Shown piece after piece: positions 22,661 to 34,263 of a DNA stretch of 64,000 bases (position 1 is its first letter; each line of letters begins with the position of its first letter). The stretch is from the NCBI GenBank assembly GCA_024509875.1, contig JAMPIV010018956.1, forward strand, positions 62,001 through 126,000. Reading direction: 5' to 3'. The position numbers were made by a program, and so were the translations under genes. The notes beneath the pieces were generated by a model, which did no database searches, was not told where the DNA came from, and saw nothing but the letters and a program-made list of their open reading frames with translations. Source of the DNA: Oreohelix idahoensis (lineage: Eukaryota; Mollusca; Gastropoda; Stylommatophora; Oreohelicidae).

Positions 22661-24100
22661 ACTGTAATTATGGCTACGTGAGGTAACTGGATTACTGTAG
22701 CTCTGTATGGAGGAACTTTATGAAATTATGCATATGTATTGCAAATTAACTTTGGCTTATAAATATATCCTCCTGTGAGCGAGTGAGCGACAACTCAGGA
22801 AGGCGGCCATGTTAAATTCCTGTCATCATACTTTAGTATCACTGTCCAAAGAACGGGGCATGTATCTTATTACTCGGACAGTGACAAGGAGATCTCAATC
22901 TTGATAGAAACCCCCTTTTCGTGGTTTCATAATATACTACAAACTATGGACGTCAAGCAACTTTAGTTGTTTACCGATCCGCCTTCACTGACGCGTTTAG
23001 TCAGATAGGGGATGCGGCCATAATGTATCATGACATTGAACTTTTGATGTACTACCCATTATTTATGAATGTGTCATGACTTCAGATCTGCTATGTATGC
23101 CTACAAATTGATGTGTCAACATACCCATGATGTACTCGTATGTCCCAGTGTGTACGTCTGAATAAATTGTGTAAACAAAGATCCCAACAGTCTGCATTGG
23201 TGCCTTGTAGACACATGTGTATGAGTGGTTATATTGGTCAGCACACGAACAGTACACCATTCGCGGTAATCACACTCTACACTTCTACTTCATACATACA
23301 CAATCCTGCGTCGGTTGAAGTGACCAAGTTTAGGGCCTGCTTCCCCTGGAGCCTTTGCCTTCCCTAACTCAGGACTAGGGTGAGTTACCCATTTATAGCT
23401 GGGTAGACTGGAGCATGCCTGATCTCAACAACACACCACACTTCTTTACAGACTGACACTTTACAGTGTGTGTGTTGGGACAAGAAACTTTACAGTGGAA
23501 AGCAAACTTTACATCTTCCCGGGTAAATTCTTACCCTTTTAGGTTTACTGATAAGCAATATATCGTATAATGGTTTTCAAAAGATCCAACAGTGACATTC
23601 CAAATAAAACACAGCAATGTAGAAAATCAATCAGAGTTTATTAACGTCATTAGACAAGTACTGCAAATTTCACAATAAATTTATCATTTACTACGCTCAA
23701 CAAAATAGTATTTCCACAAGGAAAATGTATATCCGCAATGAAAAATATATGCAACAGAATAATATAAACTGGTCAACTTAAAATAAACTTGTCTTGATAA
23801 TCTCAAAGACGAAGTTCACCTAACGCTACAACAGCCTAGCAAAAATTTATATCTATCTAATCCTGTCTATCTGTAAAATACTTCTTCTAATCTAAAAACT
23901 ATCAAACTATGCCCTATCGCCCACATTTCTCCTATTTATACAGCTCCTGTCTTTTTTTCCCGCCTTTTTCCACACGACTCCATCTTTTCCAACACATTAC
24001 AATTATCTACATTTGCACACGTTTCACTGTTATTCGACTTTTTCCCACATGTTACTCTCTTTCTAAACAATGGAAAAAAACCCAAGAATTAACAACACTC
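22661..24100. other. No recognisable gene
   Basis: About 1.4 kb of mixed sequence. A 17-base string near 23353 recurs inverted at 33897-33913 (TCCTGAGTTAGGGAAGG), hinting at an unrecognised short repeat. Nothing else was identified. Confidence 0.45.
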
Positions 24101-24112
24101 ATTTCACACTTT

Positions 24113-27100
24113 AACCTGTGTGTTACCGGGGCCCGAAAGGGGAGCAAAGAATAGTAACACTGTCCCCTGCCAAGCATGTCGTAGAAGGCGACTAAGGAGG
24201 GTTGGGCATGGGGTCAGTTACCCCATCCTGTAAAAAAAATTTAAACCACAAAAAACTTCAACAAATATGGACAAGTCAAATAAAGAAAATAAAACACAGC
24301 CATCCAAGACAGGGGAAGGTCCTCTCGCGGGGAGGCGTATGATGCAACACAGAGAAAGCCGAAAGGAGTCTGTGTTGCTGACTAACCTTCTTTCTTCTAG
24401 AACTTCCAGATTTGGCACCTGGAATGTTCGGACATTGAACGAACAAGGGAAAGTGGCACAAGTAGCAGCAGAAATGAGGGAATACAAAATCGAGGTTCTG
24501 GGAATGTGTGAAACAAAGTGGAAGGGGGTAGACAGGAAGAAACTCATCACAGGTGAATTGGTGCTGTCCTCAGGACATGAAGACGAAAGTTCACACCACA
24601 GTGAAGGGGTAGCTCTTATGTTATCTAAAGAAGCACAGAAAGCACTCATTGAATGGGAAGCTGTGGGACCCAGAATAATAACAGCTATTTTCAAAACAGC
24701 TAAAAAGAAAATTCATGTCAATGTCATCCAATGTTATGCACCAACTAATGACAAAGAAGAGTCTGTGAAAGAAGCATTTTATACTAAACTACAGGAAATT
24801 ATGGATAAAGTAAAAAGAAGAGACATCACAATTTTGATGGGTGACATGAATGCAAAGATAGGTACAGTCAATACCGGATTTGAAGAAGTCATGGGAAAAC
24901 ATGGGCTAGGAGTAATGAATGAAAATGGAGAACTATTCGCAAACTTCTGTGCTTCAAATCAACTGGCTATAGGAGGAAGCATGTTTCCACATAAGAGAAT
25001 ACACAAGGCAACATGGATATCACCAGACCATAGAACAGAAAATCAGATCGATCATATATGCATAAAGAAGAAGTTTAGATCATCATTGCAGGATGTAAAG
25101 GTATATAGAGGAGCAGATGTGGCATCAGATCACCATCTTCTGATAGCCAAAGTAAAAATGAAACTCAAGAGATATGCAACAATGCAAAATTATAGACAAC
25201 AGTTTAATGTAGGACAGCTAAGAAATCAAGAAACAAGAGACAAATTTGCGGTCACAGTATCCAACAAATTCCAAGTGCTCCAACAGTTGGAAGATGTAGA
25301 GAATACAGAAGACTATTGGCAGCAGGTCAAAACGGTATGGAAGGAGACATGTGAAGAAATACTGGGGAAAAGGGAAAGACAACAAAAAGCATGGATAACA
25401 ACAGAAACCATCAATAAGATAAAAGATAGAAAAAACAAGAAAGCAGAGTTAAACACAAGCAAAACCAGAAGTTCCAAAGCCAAGGCTCAAGAAGTGTACA
25501 CAGAAGCAAACAAAGAAGTAAAAAGAAGTATCAAAAGAGACAAGAGGAAGTAGATTGAGGAGTTGGCAAGAGAGGCAGAAGATGCTGCAGCCAAAGGAAA
25601 TATGAGAGAACTGTATAGCAGCACAAAGAAGCTAACAGGGAAATACAAGCAAACAAGTTGCCTCATAAAAGATAAGAATGGGAAACTGCTCAGCAATATA
25701 CAAGAGCAAATGAAGAGGTGGACAGAATATTTTGGGGACCTTCTCAATAGACCAGCTCCACAAAACCCGCCGGACATCCAGCCAGCAGAAGAAGAGCTAC
25801 AAATTAACGGTGAAAGACCAACGAAGGAAGAAATAAAGAAAGCCATAAAGCTTCTAAGAGATGGAAAAGCGTCTGGACCTGATGGCATTCCAGCAGAGGC
25901 CATCAAAGCAGATATCGACACGGCTACAGAGATGTTATATAAATTACTTGGTAAAGTCTGGGAAAAAGAAGAGATACCAGCAGAATGGAAGGAAGGATAT
26001 CTGGTTAAGTTGCCTAAGAAGGGAAATCTACAAGAGTGCACAAATTATAGAGGAATAATGTTACTATCAGTGCCAGGAAAGGTATTGAACAGGATTATCC
26101 TTGAGAGATTAAAGGAGTCCATAGACAAGAAATTGAGAGATGAACAAGCAGGTTTTCGACAAAACAGATCATGTACAGACCAGATAGCCACTTTGAGAAT
26201 AATAGTTGAACAAAGTCTGGAATGGAATTCACCACTATACATCGGATTTGTGGACTACGAAAAAGCATTTGACAGTGTGGACAGAGAATCACTTTGGAAA
26301 TTGATGAGGCATTATGGAGTTCCCCTGAAGATCATTAATTTAATAAAGAAAACCTATGAAGACATGACGTGCAGAGTTCTTCATGAAGGACAGCTTACAG
26401 AACCATTTGGGATAAGAACAGGAGTGCGACAGGGATGCCTCTTGTCTCCATTTCTTTTCTTGCTGGCAATAGATTGGGTTATGAGATCATCGACAACACA
26501 CAACAGAAATGGAATCCAGTGGACTCTGACTAAGCAGTTGGATGATCTGGATTTTGCTGATGATTTGGCTCTCCTGTCCCATAACCGTAATCAGATGCAG
26601 GACAAATTGAAAACACTCGATGAGAGGTCACAGCAATTGGGTCTGAAAATACACAGGGAAAAGACAAAAATAATGCGAATAAATGCAGGTAATGAAAACA
26701 GGGTTGAACTTGAAGAAACGCAAATACAAGATGTAGAATCATACACATATCTTGGCAGTAATATAGATAAAGTTGGAGGGACAGACAGCGATATCAAAAT
26801 AAGAATACAAAAAGCAAGAGGAGCTTTCATTGCATTGGGAAATATATGGAGATCAAGAGAAATAGGATCCAACACGAAAATAAGAATCTTCAACTCAAAT
26901 GTGAAGTCAGTCCTATTGTATGGCTCGGAGACATGGAGAACAACAAAGACAACAACCAAAAAGCTACAGACTTTCATAAATGGGTGCTTGCGTAGAATAG
27001 AGGGATTAAAATGGTATGACAAGGTTACCAATGTGGAACTGATGACAAGAACTGGACAAGTGCCAGTGGAACAAGAGATGAGAAGAAGACGATGGCGATG

Positions 27101-27343
27101 GATAGGACACACACTGAGGAAACCTGTTGATAGCATTACAAGGCAGTCCTTGTTCTGGAACCCCCAGGGCAAGAGAGGCAGAGGAAGACCAAGAAGTACA
27201 TGGAGAAGAGAGTTGGAAACAGAGGTGAAAATGATGAGGAGAACATGGAAAGAACTTGAGATGATGGCACGTGACAGGAGGACTTGGCATGTGTTTGTTG
27301 AAGGCCTATGCTCCTTTGGGAGTGGAGGGTTATGAATGAATGA
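24113..27343 (+). mobile_element. Family-A LINE, full length, 12-bp TSD
   Basis: An exact direct repeat ATTTCACACTTT lies at 24101-24112 and 27344-27355. The 5' end (GTGTGTTACCGGGGCCCG from 24118) is shared with the copy ending at 9168, so both copies are near full length. The 3' end is (ATGA)n rather than poly(A). Total length is 3.23 kb with one endonuclease-RT frame, the size and layout of RTE-type LINEs. A 150-bp 5' untranslated stretch, well conserved between the copies, precedes the ATG and may hold the promoter. Confidence 0.95.
24267..27335 (+). pseudogene. Family-A LINE endonuclease-reverse transcriptase, one nonsense codon
   Basis: One frame of 1,022 codons from the ATG at 24267, broken only by TAG at 25551-25553 (codon 429). 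The copy at 5948-9168 has TAT at the aligned place, so the stop is a point mutation. N-terminal AP-like endonuclease (~residues 45-290): WNVRTLNEQGKVAQ, CETKWKG, YAPTND, LMGDMNAKIG, WISPDHRTENQIDHI and SDHHLL, with all expected catalytic motifs. A lysine-rich linker carries the stop. RT (~residues 530-820): GYLVKLPKKGN, FRQNRSCTDQIATL, FVDYEKAFDSVD, TGVRQGCLLSPFLF and LDFADDLALLSH. The C-terminal part has [14 protein letters not shown] and a basic [14 protein letters not shown]. Splitting into endonuclease and RT parts could be tolerated only if the halves work separately, which is speculation. Confidence 0.95.
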
Positions 27344-27355
27344 ATTTCACACTTT

Positions 27356-28019
27356 CCACGCATACATTATTATTTTGTGAGACAGCTGTAGAATGCCGCT
27401 CACAGTCATGACTGTCAACTGAACTTTTAGTGATCCTGCGTTTTGTGTGATAAACGACATAGCTGCTTTTATGTCTGTCATTCTTATTCTAAGTAGCATT
27501 ATAACACATGAAAATGGTAGTGTATGCCAAGTGGTCACAACATTATTTGGTCTTAGAGGCACCATACGGCCTATGTTGTAAGTATAACTGAGGCTAAACT
27601 CAACATTTTTATTCATACATTTACAAAAAATAATATAAGTTTGGATAAGGAGATTGCGTCTCTTATGTTGCCAGACTGACTATTGGTATTTACATCATAG
27701 CTAGCCTTAACCTTACCACAAGTCAGTTTCAAGTTTTGTAAAACAGCTTTATCAAGCTTTAACCCACAAGTAGTACTTCATACCAATTATCTCTTTCCAT
27801 TTATCTGCAAGCCAAATCTTGCGTGAGAGTGATATATGTCTGAATTTGAACAGAAAATATAAAAATACCTGGCAATAAGATGGTTTAAATCATTTTAATA
27901 CAAGGTACACTTGCATAAGTGTGTTAACGTTTGGGAACGGGGGAAACAAAATTTATAAAGCTGAAATTGTATACTTTTTTATTTTCATTACTAGCCCTGC
28001 TTATCATTTGTTTATGAAC
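27356..28019. other. No recognisable feature
   Basis: About 660 bp between the LINE and a piggyBac relic. No motif recognised. Confidence 0.5.
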
Positions 28020-29190
28020 AATGGCAAGAGATGCATCTTCTTATCACTGGCTATAAGCTGATCAAGAAAGGCTGCTTATTTCTCAGTGAACAGAAGAGAA
28101 TTATAGTGACAGTAGTTTTTCTGTTAGTCTTAGTGATTCAGATGAGGACTTTGCTAAGACTTCATGTTAGAATATTCATGAAAGTGATTAATCTGATGGG
28201 GATACTGAGCAGCTGAAGGAACAGGCATGAGGTACCATAACAACTGTTAAACTTTCTGTCAGTAAAGGGAAAGGAAAGGATAAAAACTCAATTCAAACAA
28301 CCAGTAAAGTTAACAGTACAGCTACAAGTTGAGAGGTCAAGTCAAGTCTTACAATATGTCTCACAGTGGATAGAAATTGTCGAAGGCATGACACAGAATA
28401 AATTTCATCTTTGTCAAAAGGTGTGACTAAAGGGCTTGACTTGTCAACCCCACTGAAACGATTATTTACTGATAAAACTAAAGATTACATGTGTTAGTGC
28501 ATCAGTTATTATGCCAAACTCAAATGTATTCAGAATAGTCCTTTGAAACAATATATAATGTATGCTAGATGGACTAAAGTCACATGCCGTTAACTGTATA
28601 ACTTTACTGCTGCCCTAATAAATATTGGGCTTCAGAAGAAACCATTCATTCATGACTACTGGTCTACATCTGCAGAATTGTATACATCTTGGTTTCATCA
28701 CATGTTTGCAAGAAACAGAAATAAAGCATTATTTCATGTTATACTACATGCCTCTGATGATATTCACAAGGAAAAGAAAAGACTGAACCATTTATAAACA
28801 TTTTGTTACAAAAATTTCAGAATGCCTTTCACTCATTCCAAAATCTCAGTTTGGATGATACTGGCTTAGGTAATACAAGCAACATAATCCACATAAACCA
28901 AGAAGTTATCACATAAACGTCTTTGGTTTATGTGATTCAGCAACTGGATATGTGGTGAACATGTTCATTTGGTTTGTTTCAGATTTATCACATGATCCTT
29001 AAATGGATTCAAACAGTGGGCAAGCTCTAAATGTTTTTCAGGCCCCAAAACAGCCTTTGGGTACAGGCCACCATTTATTTACTGACAGGAATTACACCTA
29101 AAGAGAACCCAATGACTTCTTACAGGAATACTACACCAGCACGCCTAACATTATCTTAAGACATTTTATCTTCAAACTGAAGACTGCACC
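28020..29190 (+). pseudogene. piggyBac-like transposase relic
   Basis: Scattered frames show the family signatures in order: an acidic serine-rich N-terminus (YSDSSFSVSLSDSDEDFAK, ~28095-28165), then LINIGLQKKPFIHDYWSTS and MFARNRNKALFHVILHASDD (~28620-28750), then after stops NVFGLCDSATGYVVNMFIW (~28915-28975) and LGTGHHLFTDRNYT (~29055-29100). These match the piggyBac domain around its first and second catalytic Asp. At least five stops or shifts are present. I did not find TTAA-flanked termini. Confidence 0.8.
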
Positions 29191-29199
29191 TTAGTTATC

Positions 29200-29994
29200 T
29201 TGAATACAGATGGTACATGACACAAACAAGCAAAGATGATGTGTAGAGCCTTTGACGATAAAAAGGCCAAAAATATCAGTTTTTCTTGTGTTTTGTCAGG
29301 CCTATTTATCACTCAGTCCATCAGACAACCATAAAGAGTACATCCATCATTTACTCGGTCCATCAGTCAATACATGAATCAGTCCATTAGTAAGTTGAAC
29401 ATTTAATATATTTCAGGGTCTGGCTCTTTATTTAAAAAATTATGACAAATAAATGTCTATTAAACTATAAACCAAAAGCTTAAAAAAAAAAATAATAATA
29501 ATTTTGTTTAAAATTATCTCTGCGTTTTGCACCCAAGATGATGTGACAGTTCTTAATTATAATCAATACTTGCACACTACGATATATGTCCAGGAAACGC
29601 TTCTAAAAGGGAGAAGGGACACAAAGTGAAGGGACACAAAGATGCAGCAATAGAGAATGCAGTCAGCGACCCATAGCTTGACTGCTTGCAGCAGGGTCAG
29701 CAAACCAGAGCTGACCAAGACCCTACTCCACCGCCAAGTGGTGGTCCTGGAAACAGGCTGCATCACTGCAGTCTGGCTGAGACAGTAGGGATCAAAAAGC
29801 ATACCTGTCAACCTGTATGAATTTTTTGTACAATGTACATTTTAAAAAATACTTTGAATTCAGCCTCAAACATTTTTGGTTTTCAGTGTGACATGATGCA
29901 TTTTTAAAGTTACCTGTTATCAATGACCACGCTTGTCAAGACACTTCGACGCCATTTTGTTTAAAAAAAGCTAAGTACTTATAACTTGGTTAAA
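29200..29994. other. No recognisable gene
   Basis: About 800 bp with a (AAT)n-like low-complexity patch near 29490. Nothing else recognised. Confidence 0.5.
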
Positions 29995-30995
29995 TATTGC
30001 TGTTGTTTTGCTTTGTTGCAATTTAATCGCTGTCTTAATCTTTCCAGTTATATCTTGCCCTTCAATATATTTCTGATAAATTAATGTCATAATATTCTGT
30101 GTAGGCCCTACATAACTAGAAGAATAAGTTTGTTTGCATTGAGTAGGCCTACTTTATTCCAGCGGTCGAGATTCACTGCTTTATTTTTTAATAAAGTGGC
30201 GATCTATTATCACTGGTCTAGGCTACCAACTTTTCAATAGTAATGTTGTAAATTGTTGGTTTATGTTTTTCCTTCCTAGATTTGATATTCTGTTCATAAT
30301 TTGGTTAATTTTTTTTTTTTTTGCAGTTAGCTGTTTGCCTTGCTTTGCTGTATTTTAATTTTTGTCGTTCTCTTAATCTTTCCAGTTATATTTTGACCAT
30401 TTAAATACTTATAATAAATTAATATCCTAATATTCTGTGTAGGCCCTACAAAAGTAGAAAAAAAGTGTATTTCCGTTGAGTAGGCCTACCTACTTTATTC
30501 CAGAGGTCGAGATTTGCTGCTTTATTTTTTAATAAAGTGGCAATCTATTATCACTGGTCTAGGCTACCAACTCTTAAATAATAATTTTGTAAATTTTTGG
30601 TGCTACGTTTTTCTTCCTAGATTTGATATTCTGTTCATAATTTAGTTAATTGTTTATTTTTTGCTGTTAACTGTTTGCCTTGCTTCGTTGCATTTTTTTT
30701 TTAACGTTCTCTTAATCTTTCCAGTTATATTTTGATCATTTAAATATTTCCAATAAATTAATCTCATAACATTCTGTGTAGGCCCTTCATGACTAGAAAT
30801 AAAGTTTGTGCATAAGCTTTGCTGCTTTGTTTTTTAATAAAGTGGTGTTCTATTATCACTCTTCTAGCAACTTTTAATAATAATTTTATAAATTTTGGTA
30901 GCACGTTTTTTTTCTTCCTAGATTCATTATTCTGTTCATAATTATTTTTTGCTGTTAGCTGTGCTTCGTTGTACTATTTAGTCATTCTCTTCATC
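29995..30995. repeat. Tandem repeat, ~330-bp unit, about 3 copies
   Basis: Three diverged units in a row. Recurrent blocks are CTTAATCTTTCCAGTTATAT, ATTCTGTGTAGGCCCT, TTTTTTAATAAAGTGG, TCTATTATCACT and GATTTGATATTCTGTTCATA. Starts are near 29998, 30330 and 30662, and a shortened fourth start is near 30945. The block ends just before the hAT transposase relic, so it may be that element's 5' region. Confidence 0.9.
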
Positions 30996-31039
30996 TACAA
31001 AGATTATTATATGCTGAACGTACATTCTAAATCAAAATT

Positions 31040-31560
31040 GCATGAACAAATGTTTGCAATTAAGAAGGGAGCATCTATTAAGACATTTTTAAGACATTCC
31101 AAAGCAGGAAGAGGAAGGCATTACAAGGGCTGAAGTTTTATTTGCCAATTTCATTGCCCAGCATAACTTAACTGCATCTGTTGCTGATCAATTTTGTGAC
31201 TTGGCGCCTGTAATGTTTCCTGACAGTGATATTGCCAGAAAGTTCCAAAGAGGACCAAGACAACACTTATCATTAAAAACTGCCTGGCTCCATCTGCAAC
31301 AGAACCAGTGATAAAGTTGTGCAGGGAAACACCCTTCTCATTAATGGTTGATGAGTCAAATGACAAGAAAACAGAGATGAGGTTAGCTATTATGGTGAGA
31401 GTTTTTGAAGAAGGATTGGGACCAAGAACGACATTGTTGGACATGCTTGTAAGCAGTGGTGGAACCAGCGAGGCGATATTCAGTAACGTTGATATCTCTT
31501 CACAAAATGTCATATTCCATGGACAAATTGCATACACTTTGCTAGTGACAACTGCAATGT
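31040..31560 (+). pseudogene. hAT/ZBED-type transposase fragment
   Basis: Frames joined by one shift read FANFIAQHNLTASVADQF, MFPDSDIARKFQRG, then ETPFSLMVDESNDKKTEMR, AIMVRVFEEGLG and TTLLDMLVSSGGTSEAIF. This is the N-terminal half of the hAT-like (DUF4371/ZBED) catalytic domain, including the DESND box with the first catalytic Asp. The rest, including the dimerisation region, is missing, and the sequence passes into a LINE 3' end. Confidence 0.8.
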
Positions 31561-31609
31561 CATGGTGGGGAAATCAAACTCAGTACTTACCAGGATCAAG
31601 CAGAGGAAC

Positions 31610-31925
31610 CCTTATGTTTTTAGTATTGGGTGCAAGAGGACATGCGCACCTTCATAGCTGGCAGACGCTGGAGCTTAGTTGGCTATGTAATGTTCTCAGA
31701 AGAGACTCATGCCATCACAACAACAGCTATGCTTTAGACCCCTGAAGGAAAACGAAAGAGAGGCCGACCAAAAAACAACTTCGTGGAGGATGAGATGCAA
31801 AGAATGAACCAGAGTTGGGGCACTGTACGAAGGGTGGCCACCGACCAAGCAAAGTGGAATCAATTTCTGGTTGCCCTACAAGACGCCACTAGACGTGATG
31901 GCTATTGACTGTTTTGACTAAGGAT
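31610..31925 (+). pseudogene. LINE 3' end, family D
   Basis: Encodes the C-terminal tail of an AP-endonuclease LINE: VLRRDS, then PEGKRKRGRPKNNFVEDEMQ, RMNQSWGTVRRVATDQAKWN and FLVALQDATRRDGY before TGA. A second copy with the same tail (RKRGRPKTTWRRTVQAEMQ) lies on the minus strand at 40335-40655. Only the last ~100 codons remain. Confidence 0.85.
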
Positions 31926-32103
31926 CAATGAAGGACATCTCAAAGCAAACCAGATTCACAAATCACTGAAAGCACCAGAGGAGCAATTGATAGGCTACTA
32001 ATGCAGAGTGCTTAAAACACTTCTCTCTCCTGGCAAATATACCGGTTTGAAACACAGTGGCATCATGCTCCTACCAACCTGTAAATGAGTGCCTGGCTTA
32101 ACT

Positions 32104-33223
32104 TTTATTACAAATAAGGGAGGGAAACCTGAGGCCTGTAAACAGTAAATTAATATGAAATTAATATGAAACAAATATAAAGGTATGTTATCAGGCACTC
32201 GCAGGAAATAAAGAAGTAGAACACCAGACAACAGAAAAACAACAGACATGAGTGGCTTACCCAGGATTTGAACACTGGACCTTCCGTGCGACAACCCCGC
32301 CTAGCCATGCAAGCGAATCACACTATCCGCTCTGCCATCTACGCATCATCAAAAAATGATGTTTCAATGGCAGGTCAATAGTGCGAACCACAATACACGA
32401 CACCAGAAGTCCTCCATGGGCAGTTCAGCCTATTAATGACGCAATCACTTCTGTTGTATTTCTATCAAGCAGTATAGGCCGAATCCAACAAGACCCTTAG
32501 GACCTTAATACTGTGTCCAGTAAATGATAGTAGACTAGAACAGTGAGAACAGGATAGTGGGTAGGTTTGGTATTGTACAAACATTTATTACAAATAAGGG
32601 AGGGAAACCTGAGGCCTGTAAACAGTAAATTAATATGAAATTAATATGAAACAAATATAAAGGTATGTTATCAGGCACTCGCAGGAAATAAAGAAGTAGA
32701 ACACCAGACAACAGAAAAACAACAGACATGAGTGGCTTACCCAGGATTTGAACACTGGACCTTCCGTGCGACAACCCCGCCTAGCCATGCAAGCGAATCA
32801 CACTATCCGCTCTGCCATCTACGCATCATCAAAAAATGATGTTTCAATGGCAGGTCAATAGTGCGAACCACAATACACGACACCAGAAGTCCTCCATGGG
32901 CAGTTCAGCCTATTAATGACGCAATCACTTCTGTTGTATTTCTATCAAGCAGTATAGGCCGAATCCAACAAGACCCTTAGGACCTTAATACTGTGTCCAG
33001 TAAATGATAGTAGACTAGAACAGTGAGAACAGGATAGTGGGTAGGTTTGGTATTGTACAAACATTTATTACAAATAAGGGAGGGAAACCTGAGGCCTGTA
33101 AACAGTAAATTAATATGAAATTAATATGAAACAAATATAAAGGTATGTTATCAGGCACTCGCAGGAAATAAAGAAGTAGAACACCAGACAACAGAAAAAC
33201 AACAGACATGAGTGGCTTACCCA
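32104..33223 (-). repeat. SINE units, minus orientation (2.3 copies)
   Basis: Period exactly 480 bp. A-box-like TGGCAGAGCGG is at 32327-32337 and B-box-like GTGTTCAAATCC at 32264-32275 on the minus strand, repeated 480 bp further right. The outer left end (minus-strand 3' end) is CTTATTTGTAATAAA, directly next to the TSD. Confidence 0.92.
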
Positions 33224-33882
33224 GATAGTGTGATTCGCTTGCATGGCTAGGCGGGGTTGTCGCACGGAAGGTCCAGTGTTCAAATCCTGGGTAAGCCACT
33301 CATGTCTGTTGTTTTTCTGTTGTCTGGTGTTCTACTTCTTTATTTCCTGCGAGTGCCTGATAACATACCTTTATATTTGTTTCATATTAATTTCATATTA
33401 ATTTACTGTTTACAGGCCTCAGGTTTCCCTCCCTTATTTGTAATAAATGTTTGTACAATACCAAACCTACCCACTATCCTGTTCTCACTGTTCTAGTCTA
33501 CTATCATTTACTGGACACAGTATTAAGGTCCTAAGGGTCTTGTTGGATTCGGCCTATACTGCTTGATAGAAATACAACAGAAGTGATTGCGTCATTAATA
33601 GGCTGAACTGCCCATGGAGGACTTCTGGTGTCGTGTATTGTGGTTCGCACTATTGACCTGCCATTGAAACATCATTTTTTGATGATGCGTAGATGGCAGA
33701 GCGGATAGTGTGATTCGCTTGCATGGCTAGGCGGGGTTGTCGCACGGAAGGTCCAGTGTTCAAATCCTGGGTAAGCCACTCATGTCTGTTGTTTTTCTGT
33801 TGTCTGGTGTTCTACTTCTTTATTTCCTGCGAGTGCCTGATAACATACCTTTATATTTGTTTCATATTAATTTCATATTAAT
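33224..33882 (+). repeat. SINE units, plus orientation (1.4 copies)
   Basis: Begins in the tRNA-like head at GATAGTGTGATTCGC, without the A box, directly joined to a minus-strand unit cut at GGCTTACCCA. A complete head follows at 33690. It ends at TTCATATTAAT next to the right TSD. Confidence 0.92.
33694..33767 (+). promoter_or_regulatory. RNA polymerase III type 2 promoter (A and B boxes) of the SINE
   Basis: TGGCAGAGCGG (33694-33704) fits the A-box consensus and GTGTTCAAATCC (33756-33767) the B-box consensus. The spacing of about 50 bp is normal for tRNA-derived SINEs. The flanking sequence no longer folds as a functional tRNA. Confidence 0.7.
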
Positions 33883-34263
33883 TGCCTGGCTTAACTCCTG
33901 AGTTAGGGAAGGAGAGGGCTGTGAAGAAGGGAACAAGTCACCCTGCTAATGTTCAGCTTTAGTGCCAGCAAGTTCTTATTGTGAAGATCGTTTATTTTGT
34001 ACTGGGCACAGGGTTGCCAGATCAAAATTTTAATTTAAAGCCAAACAATACTAGAAAAAAGACAAAAACAAAAAAGCCAAACACATTTTAATATATTTTT
34101 CATACTCACATCACATGAAAAGCTCCAGATCCAGGTTTTTTTTATTTTTATTAACGTATAAGCATAATTGTGAGTGTCTCTATTTACAATGATTTGACAA
34201 ATGTGATGCCACTTTCTCATATCGACAGTTTTTCATATTGTTTGAAATTGAAAACAATATATA

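Larger units (their letters stand above)
32104..33882. mobile_element. Inverted tandem array of a tRNA-derived SINE unit, 14-bp TSD
   Basis: The 1,779-bp insertion is bracketed by TGCCTGGCTTAACT at 32090-32103 and 33883-33896. The left part consists of 480-bp units on the minus strand (32104-32583, 32584-33063, partial 33064-33223). The right part is the same sequence on the plus strand (33224-33882, 1.37 units). Units look identical over their full length. Each unit contains a tRNA-like head. A single TSD around the whole array says it entered as one piece, or that a single SINE expanded afterwards. The inversion resembles twin-primed LINE-mediated integration of a multimeric transcript. An assembly artefact is also possible. 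Confidence 0.85.

Noticed and set aside
23350..23440. Possible tRNA- or SINE-like sequence around TAGCTGGGTAGACTGGAG
   Set aside because: A-box-like string only; no B box and no second full copy in the window, apart from a 17-base inverted match at 33897.
33690..33780. Functional tRNA gene
   Set aside because: A and B boxes are present, but the sequence does not give a proper acceptor and anticodon arm, and it is repeated with a SINE body.
32104..33882. CRISPR-like or rRNA-like array because of identical repeats
   Set aside because: Units are 480 bp with no spacers, contain a tRNA-like SINE head, and lie in a eukaryotic context.
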